Shown here in pieces: positions 52,245 to 60,568 of a DNA stretch of 64,000 bases. The notes under the pieces are model-generated. The model ran no database searches and was not told where the DNA came from. It saw only the letters and a program-made list of their open reading frames with translations. The stretch is from an uncultured Lentibacter sp. (GTDB lineage: Bacteria > Pseudomonadota > Alphaproteobacteria > Rhodobacterales > Rhodobacteraceae). The stretch covers positions 1 to 64,000 of the forward strand of contig CANMGT010000006.1 in the NCBI GenBank assembly GCA_947497495.1. The letters run 5' to 3'. Both the position numbers and the translations under genes were made by a program. Positions within the stretch are counted from its first letter, which is position 1, and every line of letters begins with the position of its first letter.

Positions 52245-52312
52245 CTTGCAAGAAACATGTGGATTTTGCCGCAATGCAGCGAATTGACGCGCCAGATAAT
52301 TCCACGTATCTA
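52245..52312. promoter_or_regulatory. Control region between the acyltransferase and ecm genes
   Basis: The palindrome CTTGCAAG (52245-52252) and TTGCCGCAATGCAG (52266-52279) match, in core, the elements upstream of ccr (TTGCAA and TTGCCGCAGTGCAG, 13 of 14 identical). A -35-like TTGACG (52284-52289) is followed 17 bp later by TATCTA (52307-52312), which could drive ecm. The promoter call is weak; the motif sharing is direct observation. Confidence 0.5.
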
Positions 52313-52359
52313 TCGTGCAGCGTAACAAAATTACTCAAACTGATTCACGAGGCCGCCAC

Positions 52360-54372
52360 ATGTCGCAGACGCAGAATGAACGTAAAACCGATCTTCAGGT
52401 AAGTGAATCCGATCGCCGAGCCGATCGCCCGTGGCTCATCAGAACCTACGCCGGACACTCGACAGCCGAGGCTTCAAACGCGCTTTACCGCTCGAACTTG
52501 GAGAAGGGCCAGACAGGCCTGTCCGTGGCTTTCGACTTGCCGACGCAAACGGGCTACGACAGTGACCACACGCTGGCGCGCGGCGAAGTCGGCAAAGTCG
52601 GCGTGCCTGTTGCCCACCTCGGCGATATGCGCGCGCTGTTTGACAACATCCCGCTTGAACAAATGAACACCTCGATGACGATCAACGCGACGGCTCCTTG
52701 GCTGCTTTCGCTCTACATCGCCGTGGCCGAAGAGCAAGGTGCTGATATCTCGCAACTGCAAGGCACCGTTCAGAACGACCTTATCAAAGAATACCTGTCG
52801 CGCGGCACCTACGTTTGCCCGCCCAAACCCAGCCTGAAAATGATCGGCGATGTGGCCGAATACTGCTATACCCATGTTCCCAAGTGGAACCCGATGAACG
52901 TCTGCTCTTACCACCTGCAAGAGGCCGGCGCGACGCCCGAGCAAGAGCTGTCCTTCGCCCTAGCAACCGCCATCGCCGTACTTGACGAGCTTAAGCCGCG
53001 CGTGCCTGCGGAAGACTTCCCCGCACTCTGTGGCCGCATCTCGTTTTTTGTGAACGCAGGCATCCGCTTTGTCACTGAGATGTGCAAAATGCGCGCCTTC
53101 GTTGATCTCTGGGACGAGATACTTCTGGAGCGTTACGGCGTTGACAACCCGAAATTCCGCCGCTTCCGCTACGGTGTGCAGGTTAACTCGCTTGGTCTCA
53201 CCGAGCAACAACCCGAGAACAACGTCTACCGTATCCTGATCGAAATGCTCGCCGTAACGCTATCTAAAAAAGCCCGCGCCCGTGCTGTGCAGCTGCCCGC
53301 TTGGAACGAAGCGCTTGGCCTGCCACGCCCATGGGATCAGCAGTGGTCCATGCGCATGCAGCAGATCATGGCTTACGAAACCGACTTGCTCGAGTTTGAT
53401 GACCTGTTTGACAATAACCCTGCCGTTGACGCCAAAGTCGAAGCCCTCAAAGAGGGCGCGCGCCATGAACTCGCCAACCTTGACGGCATGGGCGGCGCTG
53501 TAGCGTCGATCGAATACATGAAGTCGCGGCTGGTTGACAGCAACGCCGCCCGCTTGGGGCGCATCGAAGCGGGCGAAACCGTCGTTGTCGGTGTCAACAA
53601 GTGGACACAAACAGAAGCCTCGCCGCTGATGAGCGAAGACGGCGGCATCATGGTTGTCGACCCCGCCACAGAGGCCGACCAAATCAATCGCCTCAACGCC
53701 TGGCGCGCCGAGCGCGACAGTGCCGCCGTGGAAAGCGCACTCGCGGCCCTACGCGCCGATGCCCAAGCTGGCAAAAACATCATGCCCGCCTCTATTGCCG
53801 CGGCCAAAGCGGGCGCAACAACAGGCGAATGGGCCGAGCAAATGCGCGCCGTGCACGGCGAATACCGTGGCCCAACAGGCGTTTCGGCCTCCCCGTCCAA
53901 CAAAACCGAAGGGCTCGAAGACTTGCGCGCTGCCGTTGATGTCGTCTCCGACAAACTCGGCCGTCGCCTCAGCTTTCTCATCGGCAAGCCCGGCCTTGAT
54001 GGGCACTCAAACGGCGCCGAGCAGATCGCCTTTCGCGCTCGCGACTGCGGCATGGACATCGCCTATGACGGCATCCGCCTGACGCCTGAAGAGCTGGTAA
54101 TAACCGCGCTTGAGAAGAAATCTCACGTGGTGGGCCTGTCGATCCTGTCTGGTTCGCACATTCCTCTTGTCGAGGAGCTGATGGAACGCATGGCACAGGC
54201 CGGCCTTGCCGACACGCCTGTTGTAGTTGGCGGGATCATCCCGGATGATGACGCCGAGCGCCTGCTGGCCATGGGCGTCGCGCGCGTCTACACGCCAAAA
54301 GACTTCGAGCTCAACACCATCATGATGGACGTGGTCGAGCTAGCTGATCCAAAAGCTGAAGCCGCCGAGTAG
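52360..54372 (+). CDS. ecm: Ethylmalonyl-CoA mutase
   Basis: 670 residues. The N-terminal TIM-barrel mutase domain starts RPWLIRTYAGHSTAEASNALY and includes FDLPTQTGYDSDHTLA and GDMRALFDNIPLEQMNTSMTIN. The C-terminal B12 domain has the base-off motif DGHSNG (Asp547, His549). Compared with methylmalonyl-CoA mutase, this MeaA-like form of about 660-680 residues corresponds to ethylmalonyl-CoA mutase, converting (2R)-ethylmalonyl-CoA to methylsuccinyl-CoA, the step after Ccr and the epimerase. ATG 52360 follows ACGAGG; 15 upstream codons in frame are not family-like. Confidence 0.93.
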   Translation: MSQTQNERKTDLQVSESDRRADRPWLIRTYAGHSTAEASNALYRSNLEKGQTGLSVAFDLPTQTGYDSDHTLARGEVGKVGVPVAHLGDMRALFDNIPLEQMNTSMTINATAPWLLSLYIAVAEEQGADISQLQGTVQNDLIKEYLSRGTYVCPPKPSLKMIGDVAEYCYTHVPKWNPMNVCSYHLQEAGATPEQELSFALATAIAVLDELKPRVPAEDFPALCGRISFFVNAGIRFVTEMCKMRAFVDLWDEILLERYGVDNPKFRRFRYGVQVNSLGLTEQQPENNVYRILIEMLAVTLSKKARARAVQLPAWNEALGLPRPWDQQWSMRMQQIMAYETDLLEFDDLFDNNPAVDAKVEALKEGARHELANLDGMGGAVASIEYMKSRLVDSNAARLGRIEAGETVVVGVNKWTQTEASPLMSEDGGIMVVDPATEADQINRLNAWRAERDSAAVESALAALRADAQAGKNIMPASIAAAKAGATTGEWAEQMRAVHGEYRGPTGVSASPSNKTEGLEDLRAAVDVVSDKLGRRLSFLIGKPGLDGHSNGAEQIAFRARDCGMDIAYDGIRLTPEELVITALEKKSHVVGLSILSGSHIPLVEELMERMAQAGLADTPVVVGGIIPDDDAERLLAMGVARVYTPKDFELNTIMMDVVELADPKAEAAE

Positions 54373-54464
54373 GCCGTCACGCCAGCCACACAAGGTAAGG
54401 TATCCCTGACTTGGCCCGCAGGGCGCAAAGCGTCAGAGTTTGAGCACACAACAAAGGTGTTCAA

Positions 54465-54824
54465 ATGAAACGTTTTATCCAAACCATCTCTGCGCTCGCA
54501 CTCGGTGTCGGCCTCTCAGCTTGCGATGTCGCCTACCCTGTCACGGTTATCGGCGACAACGGCATGACATTCCGTGGCAGCGCAACAAACACCTTCCTTG
54601 AGGGCGGCTCCTTTCACGCGACCAACGGCAAGTCTGTCTGCGTAGGCCGATATCAGCAGTATCAAGATATCAAAACCGTCAGCTTTCCAGTCAACTGCAA
54701 CAATGGCCTCACAGGCATCGGCACGGCGCATTTTGACAGCGCCACTCGCGGCTCGGGCTTCGTGACAATGTCGGACGGTTCGCGCTGGCAGTTCCTCTTT
54801 GGCAAGGGGGCCGCGCGCATCTAG
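54465..54824 (+). CDS. Small lipoprotein of unknown function
   Basis: 119 residues. A lipoprotein signal is clear: KRFIQTISALALGVGLSAC with the lipobox LSAC (Cys at about 20). The mature part (AYPVTVIGDNGMTFRGSATN and SVCVGRYQQY) is small and likely beta-rich. Not recognised as a named family. It lies alone between ecm and deoD. Confidence 0.68.
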   Translation: MKRFIQTISALALGVGLSACDVAYPVTVIGDNGMTFRGSATNTFLEGGSFHATNGKSVCVGRYQQYQDIKTVSFPVNCNNGLTGIGTAHFDSATRGSGFVTMSDGSRWQFLFGKGAARI

Positions 54825-54894
54825 CCCTATTGCGTTGCAGAGCCCTGCAGTTTGGCCATAGTCTACGCCAGACACCAAACGAAAGGGCTCTGCC

Positions 54895-55602
54895 ATGACT
54901 GTTCACATTGGCGCTCAACCCGGCGACATCGCCGAAACCGTTCTCATGCCCGGCGATCCCTACCGCGCCAAATGGGCCGCAGAGACCTTTCTTGAAAGCG
55001 CTCAATGCGTTAATGAAGTGCGTGGGATGCTCGGCTTCACAGGCACTTACAAAGGCAACCCTGTCACAATCCACGGCTCCGGCATGGGCATGCCTTCGCT
55101 CTCGATCTACGCAAACGAGCTGATCCGAGACTTCGGGGCGAAAACCCTCATCCGCATCGGCTCCTGCGGCGGCATGCAACCCCACGTCAAAATCCGCGAT
55201 GTGATCATCGCGATGACAGCCACCTCCCTCAATACCCCCTCCATGGGTCTCTTCAAAGAAGTTAACTTTGCTCCTTCAGCTGATTGGCCCCTCCTGCGCG
55301 CAGCCGTTCAGGCAGCCGAGGCCATGGGGCAAAGCCCACACGTCGGCGGCATCTACTCTTCCGATGTTTTCTACGACGAACGCCCCGATCTCACCGAACA
55401 AATGACACGCCACGGCATCCTTGGTGTCGAAATGGAAGCAGCCGAACTCTACACAGTCGCCGCCCGCCTCGGCGCGCGCGCCCTCGCCATTCTGACAGTC
55501 TCTGACCATCTGCAAACAGGCGAAGCCCTCCCCAGCAGCGAACGCGAAAGCAGCTTTGGTGACATGGTTCAAATCGCCCTTGATGCAGCCTTTCCCGCTT
55601 AG
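54895..55602 (+). CDS. deoD: Purine-nucleoside phosphorylase (DeoD type)
   Basis: 235 residues, the standard length for hexameric [57 protein letters not shown] and [14 protein letters not shown] contain the phosphate- and ribose-binding residues and catalytic Asp204-equivalent region ([13 protein letters not shown]). It phosphorolyses purine nucleosides, and could use the substrate of the BMP transporter at 38.8-43.6 kb. A palindromic element follows. Confidence 0.93.
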   Translation: MTVHIGAQPGDIAETVLMPGDPYRAKWAAETFLESAQCVNEVRGMLGFTGTYKGNPVTIHGSGMGMPSLSIYANELIRDFGAKTLIRIGSCGGMQPHVKIRDVIIAMTATSLNTPSMGLFKEVNFAPSADWPLLRAAVQAAEAMGQSPHVGGIYSSDVFYDERPDLTEQMTRHGILGVEMEAAELYTVAARLGARALAILTVSDHLQTGEALPSSERESSFGDMVQIALDAAFPA

Positions 55603-55640
55603 GTTTTTTCTTGATTAAAATACTCTGGGGGTCTGGGGGT

Positions 55641-55658
55641 CTGGGGGCTAGCCCCCAG
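55641..55658. terminator. GC-rich perfect palindrome after deoD
   Basis: CTGGGGGCTAGCCCCCAG (55641-55658) is a perfect 18-bp palindrome. It is preceded by TTTTTTCTTGATTAAAATAC and three tandem copies of TCTGGGGG (55624-55647). It is nearly the same as the element after glnD at 28910-28927. Convergent genes lie on both sides, so a bidirectional terminator is likely. Confidence 0.6.
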
Positions 55659-55694
55659 CTTGTCGGATTTTGCAAAACAAAATTCGACACAAGC

Positions 55695-56537
55695 CTAGCG
55701 CCCGTGGCTGCCGTCATACTCATTCAAGGAGGGGCTCTCCCATCCCTCCAACGCTCTGGCCACAGGCGCAAATACCTCAACCAGAAGCGGATAACACGCG
55801 GCAGCATCCGAGGTATGCTCACTCGAGCAGTCCCCCCCGGGACAAGCCGACAAGGCCCCGAGCAGATCAATTTCTGCGAAAAACTCCAGATAGTCCCCGG
55901 GCCGCACAGGCGAGGCCTTCATAAAGTACTGGCCCGTATCGCGTGTGAAACCCGTGCACATGAACACATTGAGCACGTCGTGCACATGCGGCTCGGCCTC
56001 CTTCAAGGTCAGGCCCAACTCATCAGCCAAGGCCCGCGTCAGGTTTGAATGGCAGCAATGATGATACTGCGCACCGCTCAGCAAGTTGCCGGTGTACGGG
56101 TCGCACCGCGTGCCGATCACGTCATGCACAGAGCCGCCAAATTCGTCCATGCCATACCAGTTAAGCGTGTCGGAAACGATCGTCGCCATCGGCCTCAGCG
56201 CCGGAAAAGATGACCACATGCGCTCGCCCGTTGAGATATGCGTGCCGTGCAGCGCGCGAGTTTTCCCGGAGTAAAACCGCTCGCTCAAATCAGCCGCGTT
56301 CCACAGGTTCAGATCACCAACCTGCGCGCCTTCCACCGAACTGATGCGAAAGAAATGCCCCGCAGGCACTCGAAAACACGCCGCATCACGAGGCGGCACC
56401 ATGACTTCACCTGTCTTCACAGCCCCCTCGCGCGCGCGTAGGAAGTGCCCCAAAGGCACCTCGGGCAGCGTCTCGTTAGGGTAGCAGATCACCGGCTCTA
56501 CAGCGCGGCGCACAGCGGCATCTTCGGGTTCATTCAT
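55695..56537 (-). CDS. DUF1989 (urea carboxylase-associated family) protein
   Basis: 280 residues. Readable family stretches: FFRISSVEGAQVGDLNLWNA, ERFYSGKTRALHGTHISTG, DVIGTRCDPYTGN, the Cys/His-rich HHCCHSNLTRALAD, HDVLNVFMCTGF and YLEFFAEIDLLGALSACPGGD. The His and Cys residues likely bind a metal. DUF1989 proteins occur with urea carboxylase and allophanate hydrolase genes, which are absent here. The ATG overlaps the sulfotransferase-like stop by eight bases and has GAGAGGA upstream; an alternative ATG lies at 56533. Confidence 0.78.
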   Translation of the reverse strand: MNEPEDAAVRRAVEPVICYPNETLPEVPLGHFLRAREGAVKTGEVMVPPRDAACFRVPAGHFFRISSVEGAQVGDLNLWNAADLSERFYSGKTRALHGTHISTGERMWSSFPALRPMATIVSDTLNWYGMDEFGGSVHDVIGTRCDPYTGNLLSGAQYHHCCHSNLTRALADELGLTLKEAEPHVHDVLNVFMCTGFTRDTGQYFMKASPVRPGDYLEFFAEIDLLGALSACPGGDCSSEHTSDAAACYPLLVEVFAPVARALEGWESPSLNEYDGSHGR

Positions 56538-57315
56538 CTGATGTCCTCTCTTGCAGGCCCCCTGGGCCATATCCGGTGCGCGCCTCTTGAGCCGCGTCCA
56601 GCGCGCCCCAAACAAACTCTTGGTCCAAGGGGGCAAGCGGCGGGTAGCTTGTCGGCTGAAACAGCCCTTCGCCCTCCCGTCCGCGCCGCGCCTCGACCGA
56701 TTTGAACTGTTGAAAGCGCGGCAAATTGCAAAGCTGCGAGACGCACTCGACAAAGCCTTCAGGGTTTGCCGTCAGGTCTTCGTGGCGCACCAAAACGCAG
56801 CTTTCAAACCGCGCCGCCAGAGACAGAAAGCCCGCCGTCTTGGCATTGCGCAGGGCAACGATGTTCTCAAACCGCGCGCCGGTCAGCGGGTGCCTGTCAT
56901 ACTGCAGCTCGGTGCCCCAACGCGCATCACTGTGCAGCACGCCAAAGTTTTGCTCATCAACGCGCGTCGCCCACTCGGCCCTGATAAACTCGGCAAAGGG
57001 CAGTTTCGCGCGTTCGGGCGCGTGCCACGGGCGTTTGTGCATCGAACGCAGCCAAGGTTCAGGCGCGCGGAACACCACCACAGCAAGTGTGCTTGCGGGT
57101 GCTGCAACCATCTGCGGAAAGCCATGCTTCCAGCCATAGCGAAAGCCGTGCGGCCCGATCCTGTCACTTGCACTGCGCGCCAGCGCCGGAATGTTTTGCA
57201 CCAGCAGGCTATGTGCAAGGTTGGTGCCTGTGTTGCGCTCGCCAAACACGAAATGCTCGGTCGTTTCCGCGACGGCCCTTTGCGCGTGAATGACGGGGAA
57301 ATCTCTATCCTGCAT
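56530..57315 (-). CDS. Sulfotransferase-like P-loop protein
   Basis: 261 residues, a tentative assignment. HFVFGERNTGTNLAHSLLVQ near residues 20-40 resembles the 5'-PSB loop of sulfotransferases in a variant form, and AVVVFRAPEPWLRSMHKRPWH and FESCVLVRHEDLTANPEGFV match the 3'-PB region (R-P) and later helix of the fold. It would transfer sulfate from PAPS, or act as a glycosyl- or other P-loop transferase. The start ATG 57315 overlaps the FAD dehydrogenase stop (11 bases) and the gene overlaps DUF1989 downstream. Longer in-frame codons up to 57465 lie inside the dehydrogenase gene. Confidence 0.55.
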   Translation of the reverse strand: MQDRDFPVIHAQRAVAETTEHFVFGERNTGTNLAHSLLVQNIPALARSASDRIGPHGFRYGWKHGFPQMVAAPASTLAVVVFRAPEPWLRSMHKRPWHAPERAKLPFAEFIRAEWATRVDEQNFGVLHSDARWGTELQYDRHPLTGARFENIVALRNAKTAGFLSLAARFESCVLVRHEDLTANPEGFVECVSQLCNLPRFQQFKSVEARRGREGEGLFQPTSYPPLAPLDQEFVWGALDAAQEARTGYGPGGLQERTSDE

Positions 57316-58945
57316 GACGCCCCGCTGCGCGGCCCGAGAACAGGCAGCCGCCAAGGAAGGTGCCTTCAAGCGCGTTGTAACCGTGGTATCCGCCGCCGCC
57401 AAATCCCGAAACTTCGCCAGCCGCATAAAGCCCGTCGATGACACTGCCTTGCCCGTCAAGCACACGGCCGTGAATGTCAGCGTGCAACCCGCCCAGAGAC
57501 TTGCGGGTCAGAATGTTCAGCTTCACCGCGATCAGCGGTGCGTGGTTTTCGTCCAGTATCCGGTGTGGCTTGGCGGTGCGGATCAGCCTGTCGCCGCGGT
57601 AGGCCCGCGCCCCGCGGATCGCCGTGATCTGCGCGTCCTTGCTAAACGGGTTTTCGATCTGCCTGTCGCGTGCCTCTACCTGTGCCCGCAGCTTTGCAGC
57701 GTCTAGCGGCACATCGGTGAGCTTGTTCATGCCCTCCACAAGCGCTTCGAGCGTGTCGGCCACGACAAAGTCAGCGCCCTTTTCCTTGAACGCCTCAACA
57801 GCGCGCGTTGCGCCCTTGCCAAGCCTCTCCTTCAGAACGCCGCTCCACTTGCCAGACGCAAGGTCGGGGTTTTGCTCGGAACCTGACAGCGCAAACTCCT
57901 TCTCGATGATGCTCTGGGTCAGGACAAACCAGCTGTGATCATGGCCCGTGCTCAAGATACGTTTCAGCGTCGCGTTGGTGTCAAAGCCCGGCAGGCACGG
58001 CGCTTCCATGCGCGCGCCCAAAGCGTCAAACCACATTGAAGACGGCCCTGGCAAAATGCGGATCGCATGTTTTGGCCAGATCGGATCCCAATTCTGGATA
58101 CCCTCAACATAGTGCCACATGCGATCTTCGTTGATCGCGCCGGCGCCCGCCGCTTTAGCCGTTTCTGCAAGCTGCCCGTCAACGTAGTTTGGCACGCCCG
58201 AGATCATAAAATCCGGCGCAGGCCCGAGGCGCTCGGTGGGCCACATTTTGCGCACAAGTGCATGGTTGCCGCCAATGCCGCCTGACGCCAGAATGACCGA
58301 GCCAGCCTCATAGGCAAATTCGCCCACAACATCGCGATTGGTTGCAGCGCCGCGCGGGGCTGTGTCATCGGCCAGAATATCGCCTGCAACGCCGCTGATC
58401 TTGCCCGCGGCAATGTCCAGAGCTGTTACGCGGTGGCGGTATTTTATCGTCAGCATGCCGCTTGCGACATGCTCGGCCATCAGCTTCGCATAGGGGGCAA
58501 CTATGCCTTCGCCGACCCCCCAAGTGATGTGAAAACGTGGCACCGAGTTGCCATGGCCCGTGGCCAGCGCCCCGCCCCGTTCGGCCCAGCCAACAACCGG
58601 AAACCAGCTGTACCCAATGCCTTGCAGCTCTGCGCGCATTCCGCCTGCAGCCCAGTCAACAAAGGCTTCGGCAACGCGCTTCGGGTTTTCGTCTTCGGCA
58701 CGGTCAAATTGCGCCGAGCCAAACCAGTCGCTCATTGCCAGCTCGCGGCTGTCTTTGATGCCCATGCGGCGCTGCTCGGGCGTGTCGACCATAAACAAGC
58801 CGCCAAGGCTCCAGAAGGCCTGCCCGCCGAGCGACTGCGGCCCTTCCATGTCGAGCAAAAGCACACGCTTGCCACGCAAAACGGCTTCATGCGCGGCCGC
58901 CATTCCGGCAAGCCCCGCGCCCACAACGATTATGTCTGATGTCAC
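57305..58945 (-). CDS. FAD-dependent dehydrogenase (fumarate reductase/KstD-like FAD-binding)
   Basis: 546 residues. The dinucleotide-binding motif GAGLAGMAAA (9-18) begins the Rossmann fold; LGGQAFWSLGGLF, the WFGSAQFDRAEDENPKRVAEAF stretch, and the C-terminal GLYAAGEVSGFGGGGYHGYNALEGTFLGGCLFSGRAAG are features of the succinate dehydrogenase/fumarate reductase flavoprotein-like group, including 3-oxosteroid 1-dehydrogenases. There is no signal sequence. The substrate is unknown. It is the first gene of the coupled three-gene unit. Confidence 0.75.
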   Translation of the reverse strand: MTSDIIVVGAGLAGMAAAHEAVLRGKRVLLLDMEGPQSLGGQAFWSLGGLFMVDTPEQRRMGIKDSRELAMSDWFGSAQFDRAEDENPKRVAEAFVDWAAGGMRAELQGIGYSWFPVVGWAERGGALATGHGNSVPRFHITWGVGEGIVAPYAKLMAEHVASGMLTIKYRHRVTALDIAAGKISGVAGDILADDTAPRGAATNRDVVGEFAYEAGSVILASGGIGGNHALVRKMWPTERLGPAPDFMISGVPNYVDGQLAETAKAAGAGAINEDRMWHYVEGIQNWDPIWPKHAIRILPGPSSMWFDALGARMEAPCLPGFDTNATLKRILSTGHDHSWFVLTQSIIEKEFALSGSEQNPDLASGKWSGVLKERLGKGATRAVEAFKEKGADFVVADTLEALVEGMNKLTDVPLDAAKLRAQVEARDRQIENPFSKDAQITAIRGARAYRGDRLIRTAKPHRILDENHAPLIAVKLNILTRKSLGGLHADIHGRVLDGQGSVIDGLYAAGEVSGFGGGGYHGYNALEGTFLGGCLFSGRAAGRHAG

Positions 58946-59001
58946 TCGGCCGCCTCCCGCATTTTCTTGAATCCTAGGAGGCGGCAGAAGGCTTGTCTAG
59001 A

Positions 59002-59154
59002 TCAAGCCGCGTCAGGATATTCCTGATAGGCGGTATCCGGCGTGAGCTTGTGCTCCTTGTCGCCGTAATACTCGAAAGCTTGGTCAAGGGCGTCCAGCGC
59101 TTCTGCGCGGGCTTTGTCTGTTTGAAGGTCGGTAAGGTTTGTTGCGTTTTGCAT
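59002..59154 (-). CDS. Small conserved-looking protein (50 residues)
   Basis: A short ORF not seen at larger length cutoffs. It reads MQNATNLTDLQTDKARAEAL and continues DALDQAFEYYGDKEHKLTPD to the end TAYQEYPDAA. The first half is helical; AEALDALDQAFEYY is a repeated-looking acidic helix. A Shine-Dalgarno-like AGGAG (in GGAGCAAAC) precedes the ATG by nine bases. I recall a similar short protein in Rhodobacterales. Function unknown. It is separate from both neighbours. Confidence 0.55.
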   Translation of the reverse strand: MQNATNLTDLQTDKARAEALDALDQAFEYYGDKEHKLTPDTAYQEYPDAA

Positions 59155-59333
59155 GAAGTTTGCTCCTGATTGGTGTCAAACTCCTCCCGACGCAAACCTA
59201 GCACGGAGCTAGCGGCCTGTAATCGGTTTGTTTTGCATAGCTGCCGCGCATTTGCTGCAACGCAGCATACACCTAAGTTGCACTGCCCCAACGTCAACCC
59301 GCCCATAAGCCATGCACAGCGCCCAAACGCAAG

Positions 59334-59362
59334 GCACCCCGCCTTTCGTTCAGGCGAGGTGC
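59334..59362. terminator. Hairpin after sdhB
   Basis: Arms GCACCCCGCCT (59334-59344) and AGGCGAGGTGC (59352-59362) pair with one mismatch around a 7-base loop. TTTAATTT follows on the plus strand. It lies 39 bp past the sdhB stop and could end the sdh transcript on the minus strand or, less likely, a plus-strand transcript. Confidence 0.5.
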
Positions 59363-59400
59363 TTTAATTTCTAGCGCTCAGAGCCCAGTGTCACCCTTCG

Positions 59401-60183
59401 TCAAACGACGCGGTTAACCTGCATGCGTTTCACTTCGGCGATCGCCTTGGCCGGGTTAAGGCCTTTCGGGCAAGTCTTGGCGCAGTTCATAATCGTGTGG
59501 CAACGATAAAGCTTGAACGGGTCTTCCAGATCATCCAAGCGCTCGCCTGTTGCCTCATCGCGGCTGTCAATGATCCAGCGATAGGCGTGCAGCAAAGCCG
59601 CTGGGCCAAGGTATTTGTCGGAGTTCCACCAGTAGCTCGGGCAAGATGTCGAGCAACAGGCGCACATGACGCACTCATAGAGGCCATCAAGCTTCTTGCG
59701 GTCATCAATCGACTGCTTCCACTCTTTCTGAGGCGCGTTTGTCTTGGTTTCCAGCCACGGCATGATGCTCGCATGCTGAGCGTAGAAATGCGTCAGATCG
59801 GGGATCAGGTCTTTCACGACGGGCATGTGCGGCAGCGGGTAGACTTTGACAATGCCATCCGCAACTTCGTCCATGCCGTAGATACAGGCCAGCGTGTTGA
59901 TGCCGCCAATGTTCATTGCGCAGGAGCCACAAATGCCTTCGCGGCAGGAGCGGCGGAACGTGAGTGTTGGGTCGATCTCGTTTTTGATCTTGATCAGCGC
60001 ATCCAAAATCATCGGCCCGCAGGCATCCATATCAAGGAAATACGTGTCAACACGCGGGTTTTCCCCGTCGTCAGGGTTCCAGCGGTAGATATCGAACTGG
60101 CGCACGTTGGTGGCGCCGGCCGGCTTGGGCCAGGTTTTACCCGTGGTGATGCGGCTGTTCTTTGGGAGCCTGAATTGAACCAT
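59401..60183 (-). CDS. sdhB: Succinate dehydrogenase iron-sulfur subunit
   Basis: 260 residues. The [2Fe-2S] cysteines C80, C85, C88 and C100 ([13 protein letters not shown]...C) and the two ferredoxin-type motifs ([13 protein letters not shown] and [14 protein letters not shown]) give the [4Fe-4S] and [3Fe-4S] clusters. It relays electrons from SdhA flavin to quinone in complex II. It is the last gene of the sdh operon, 12 bp after the small lipoprotein gene. Confidence 0.97.
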   Translation of the reverse strand: MVQFRLPKNSRITTGKTWPKPAGATNVRQFDIYRWNPDDGENPRVDTYFLDMDACGPMILDALIKIKNEIDPTLTFRRSCREGICGSCAMNIGGINTLACIYGMDEVADGIVKVYPLPHMPVVKDLIPDLTHFYAQHASIMPWLETKTNAPQKEWKQSIDDRKKLDGLYECVMCACCSTSCPSYWWNSDKYLGPAALLHAYRWIIDSRDEATGERLDDLEDPFKLYRCHTIMNCAKTCPKGLNPAKAIAEVKRMQVNRVV

Positions 60184-60195
60184 GGTTTAACTCCT

Positions 60196-60567
60196 TTAGG
60201 AGGCCAGTCGGCCAACAGTGGCCTCGGCAATGCATTTGGTGGAAGCCGGACGCTGAAGCAAATCAGTGACCAGCGAAATTGTATCGGCGTCAACGCCGGT
60301 GACAGAAGCGCGCGACAGTTTGAAAAGCTCTTTGGCGTTCGCGCTATCGATCAGGCAGTCAGAGTAAGGCGTCACAAGTTTAGCCGGCACGCCTACAGGC
60401 AAATGCGCGGTTAAGACTTTCTCGATCGTCGCCTTTGCTGTCACGCGGGCCGCGTCGTCAACGGCTTCTTGCGCGGTGTCACACCCCGTCAGAGCCAGAA
60501 ACACAAGCGTGCCTGCCAGCATCTTGCCTGCAGTTTGGGTCGCGTTTAAGAAGCGCTGCAAACTCAC
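60196..60567 (-). CDS. Small lipoprotein between sdhA and sdhB
   Basis: 123 residues with a GTG start (60567) preceded by GAGAGGG, and a lipoprotein-like signal, LAGTLVFLALTGC, with Cys at about residue 29. The mature part contains a helical repeat-like stretch (AVDDAARVTAKATIEKVL) and two further Cys (YSDCLID, STKCIAE). Not recognised. Its stop is 12 bp before sdhB. A GTG codon with its ribosome site, rather than the ATG at 60591, gives the expected lipoprotein signal. It is likely exported and tied to complex II by position only. Confidence 0.62.
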   Translation of the reverse strand: MSLQRFLNATQTAGKMLAGTLVFLALTGCDTAQEAVDDAARVTAKATIEKVLTAHLPVGVPAKLVTPYSDCLIDSANAKELFKLSRASVTGVDADTISLVTDLLQRPASTKCIAEATVGRLAS

Positions 60568-60568
60568 G

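Noticed and set aside
56551..57441. Plus-strand ORF opposite the sulfotransferase-like gene
   Set aside because: The minus-strand frame carries ribosome sites, coupling with both neighbours and fold-like motifs; the plus frame is Arg-rich with none.
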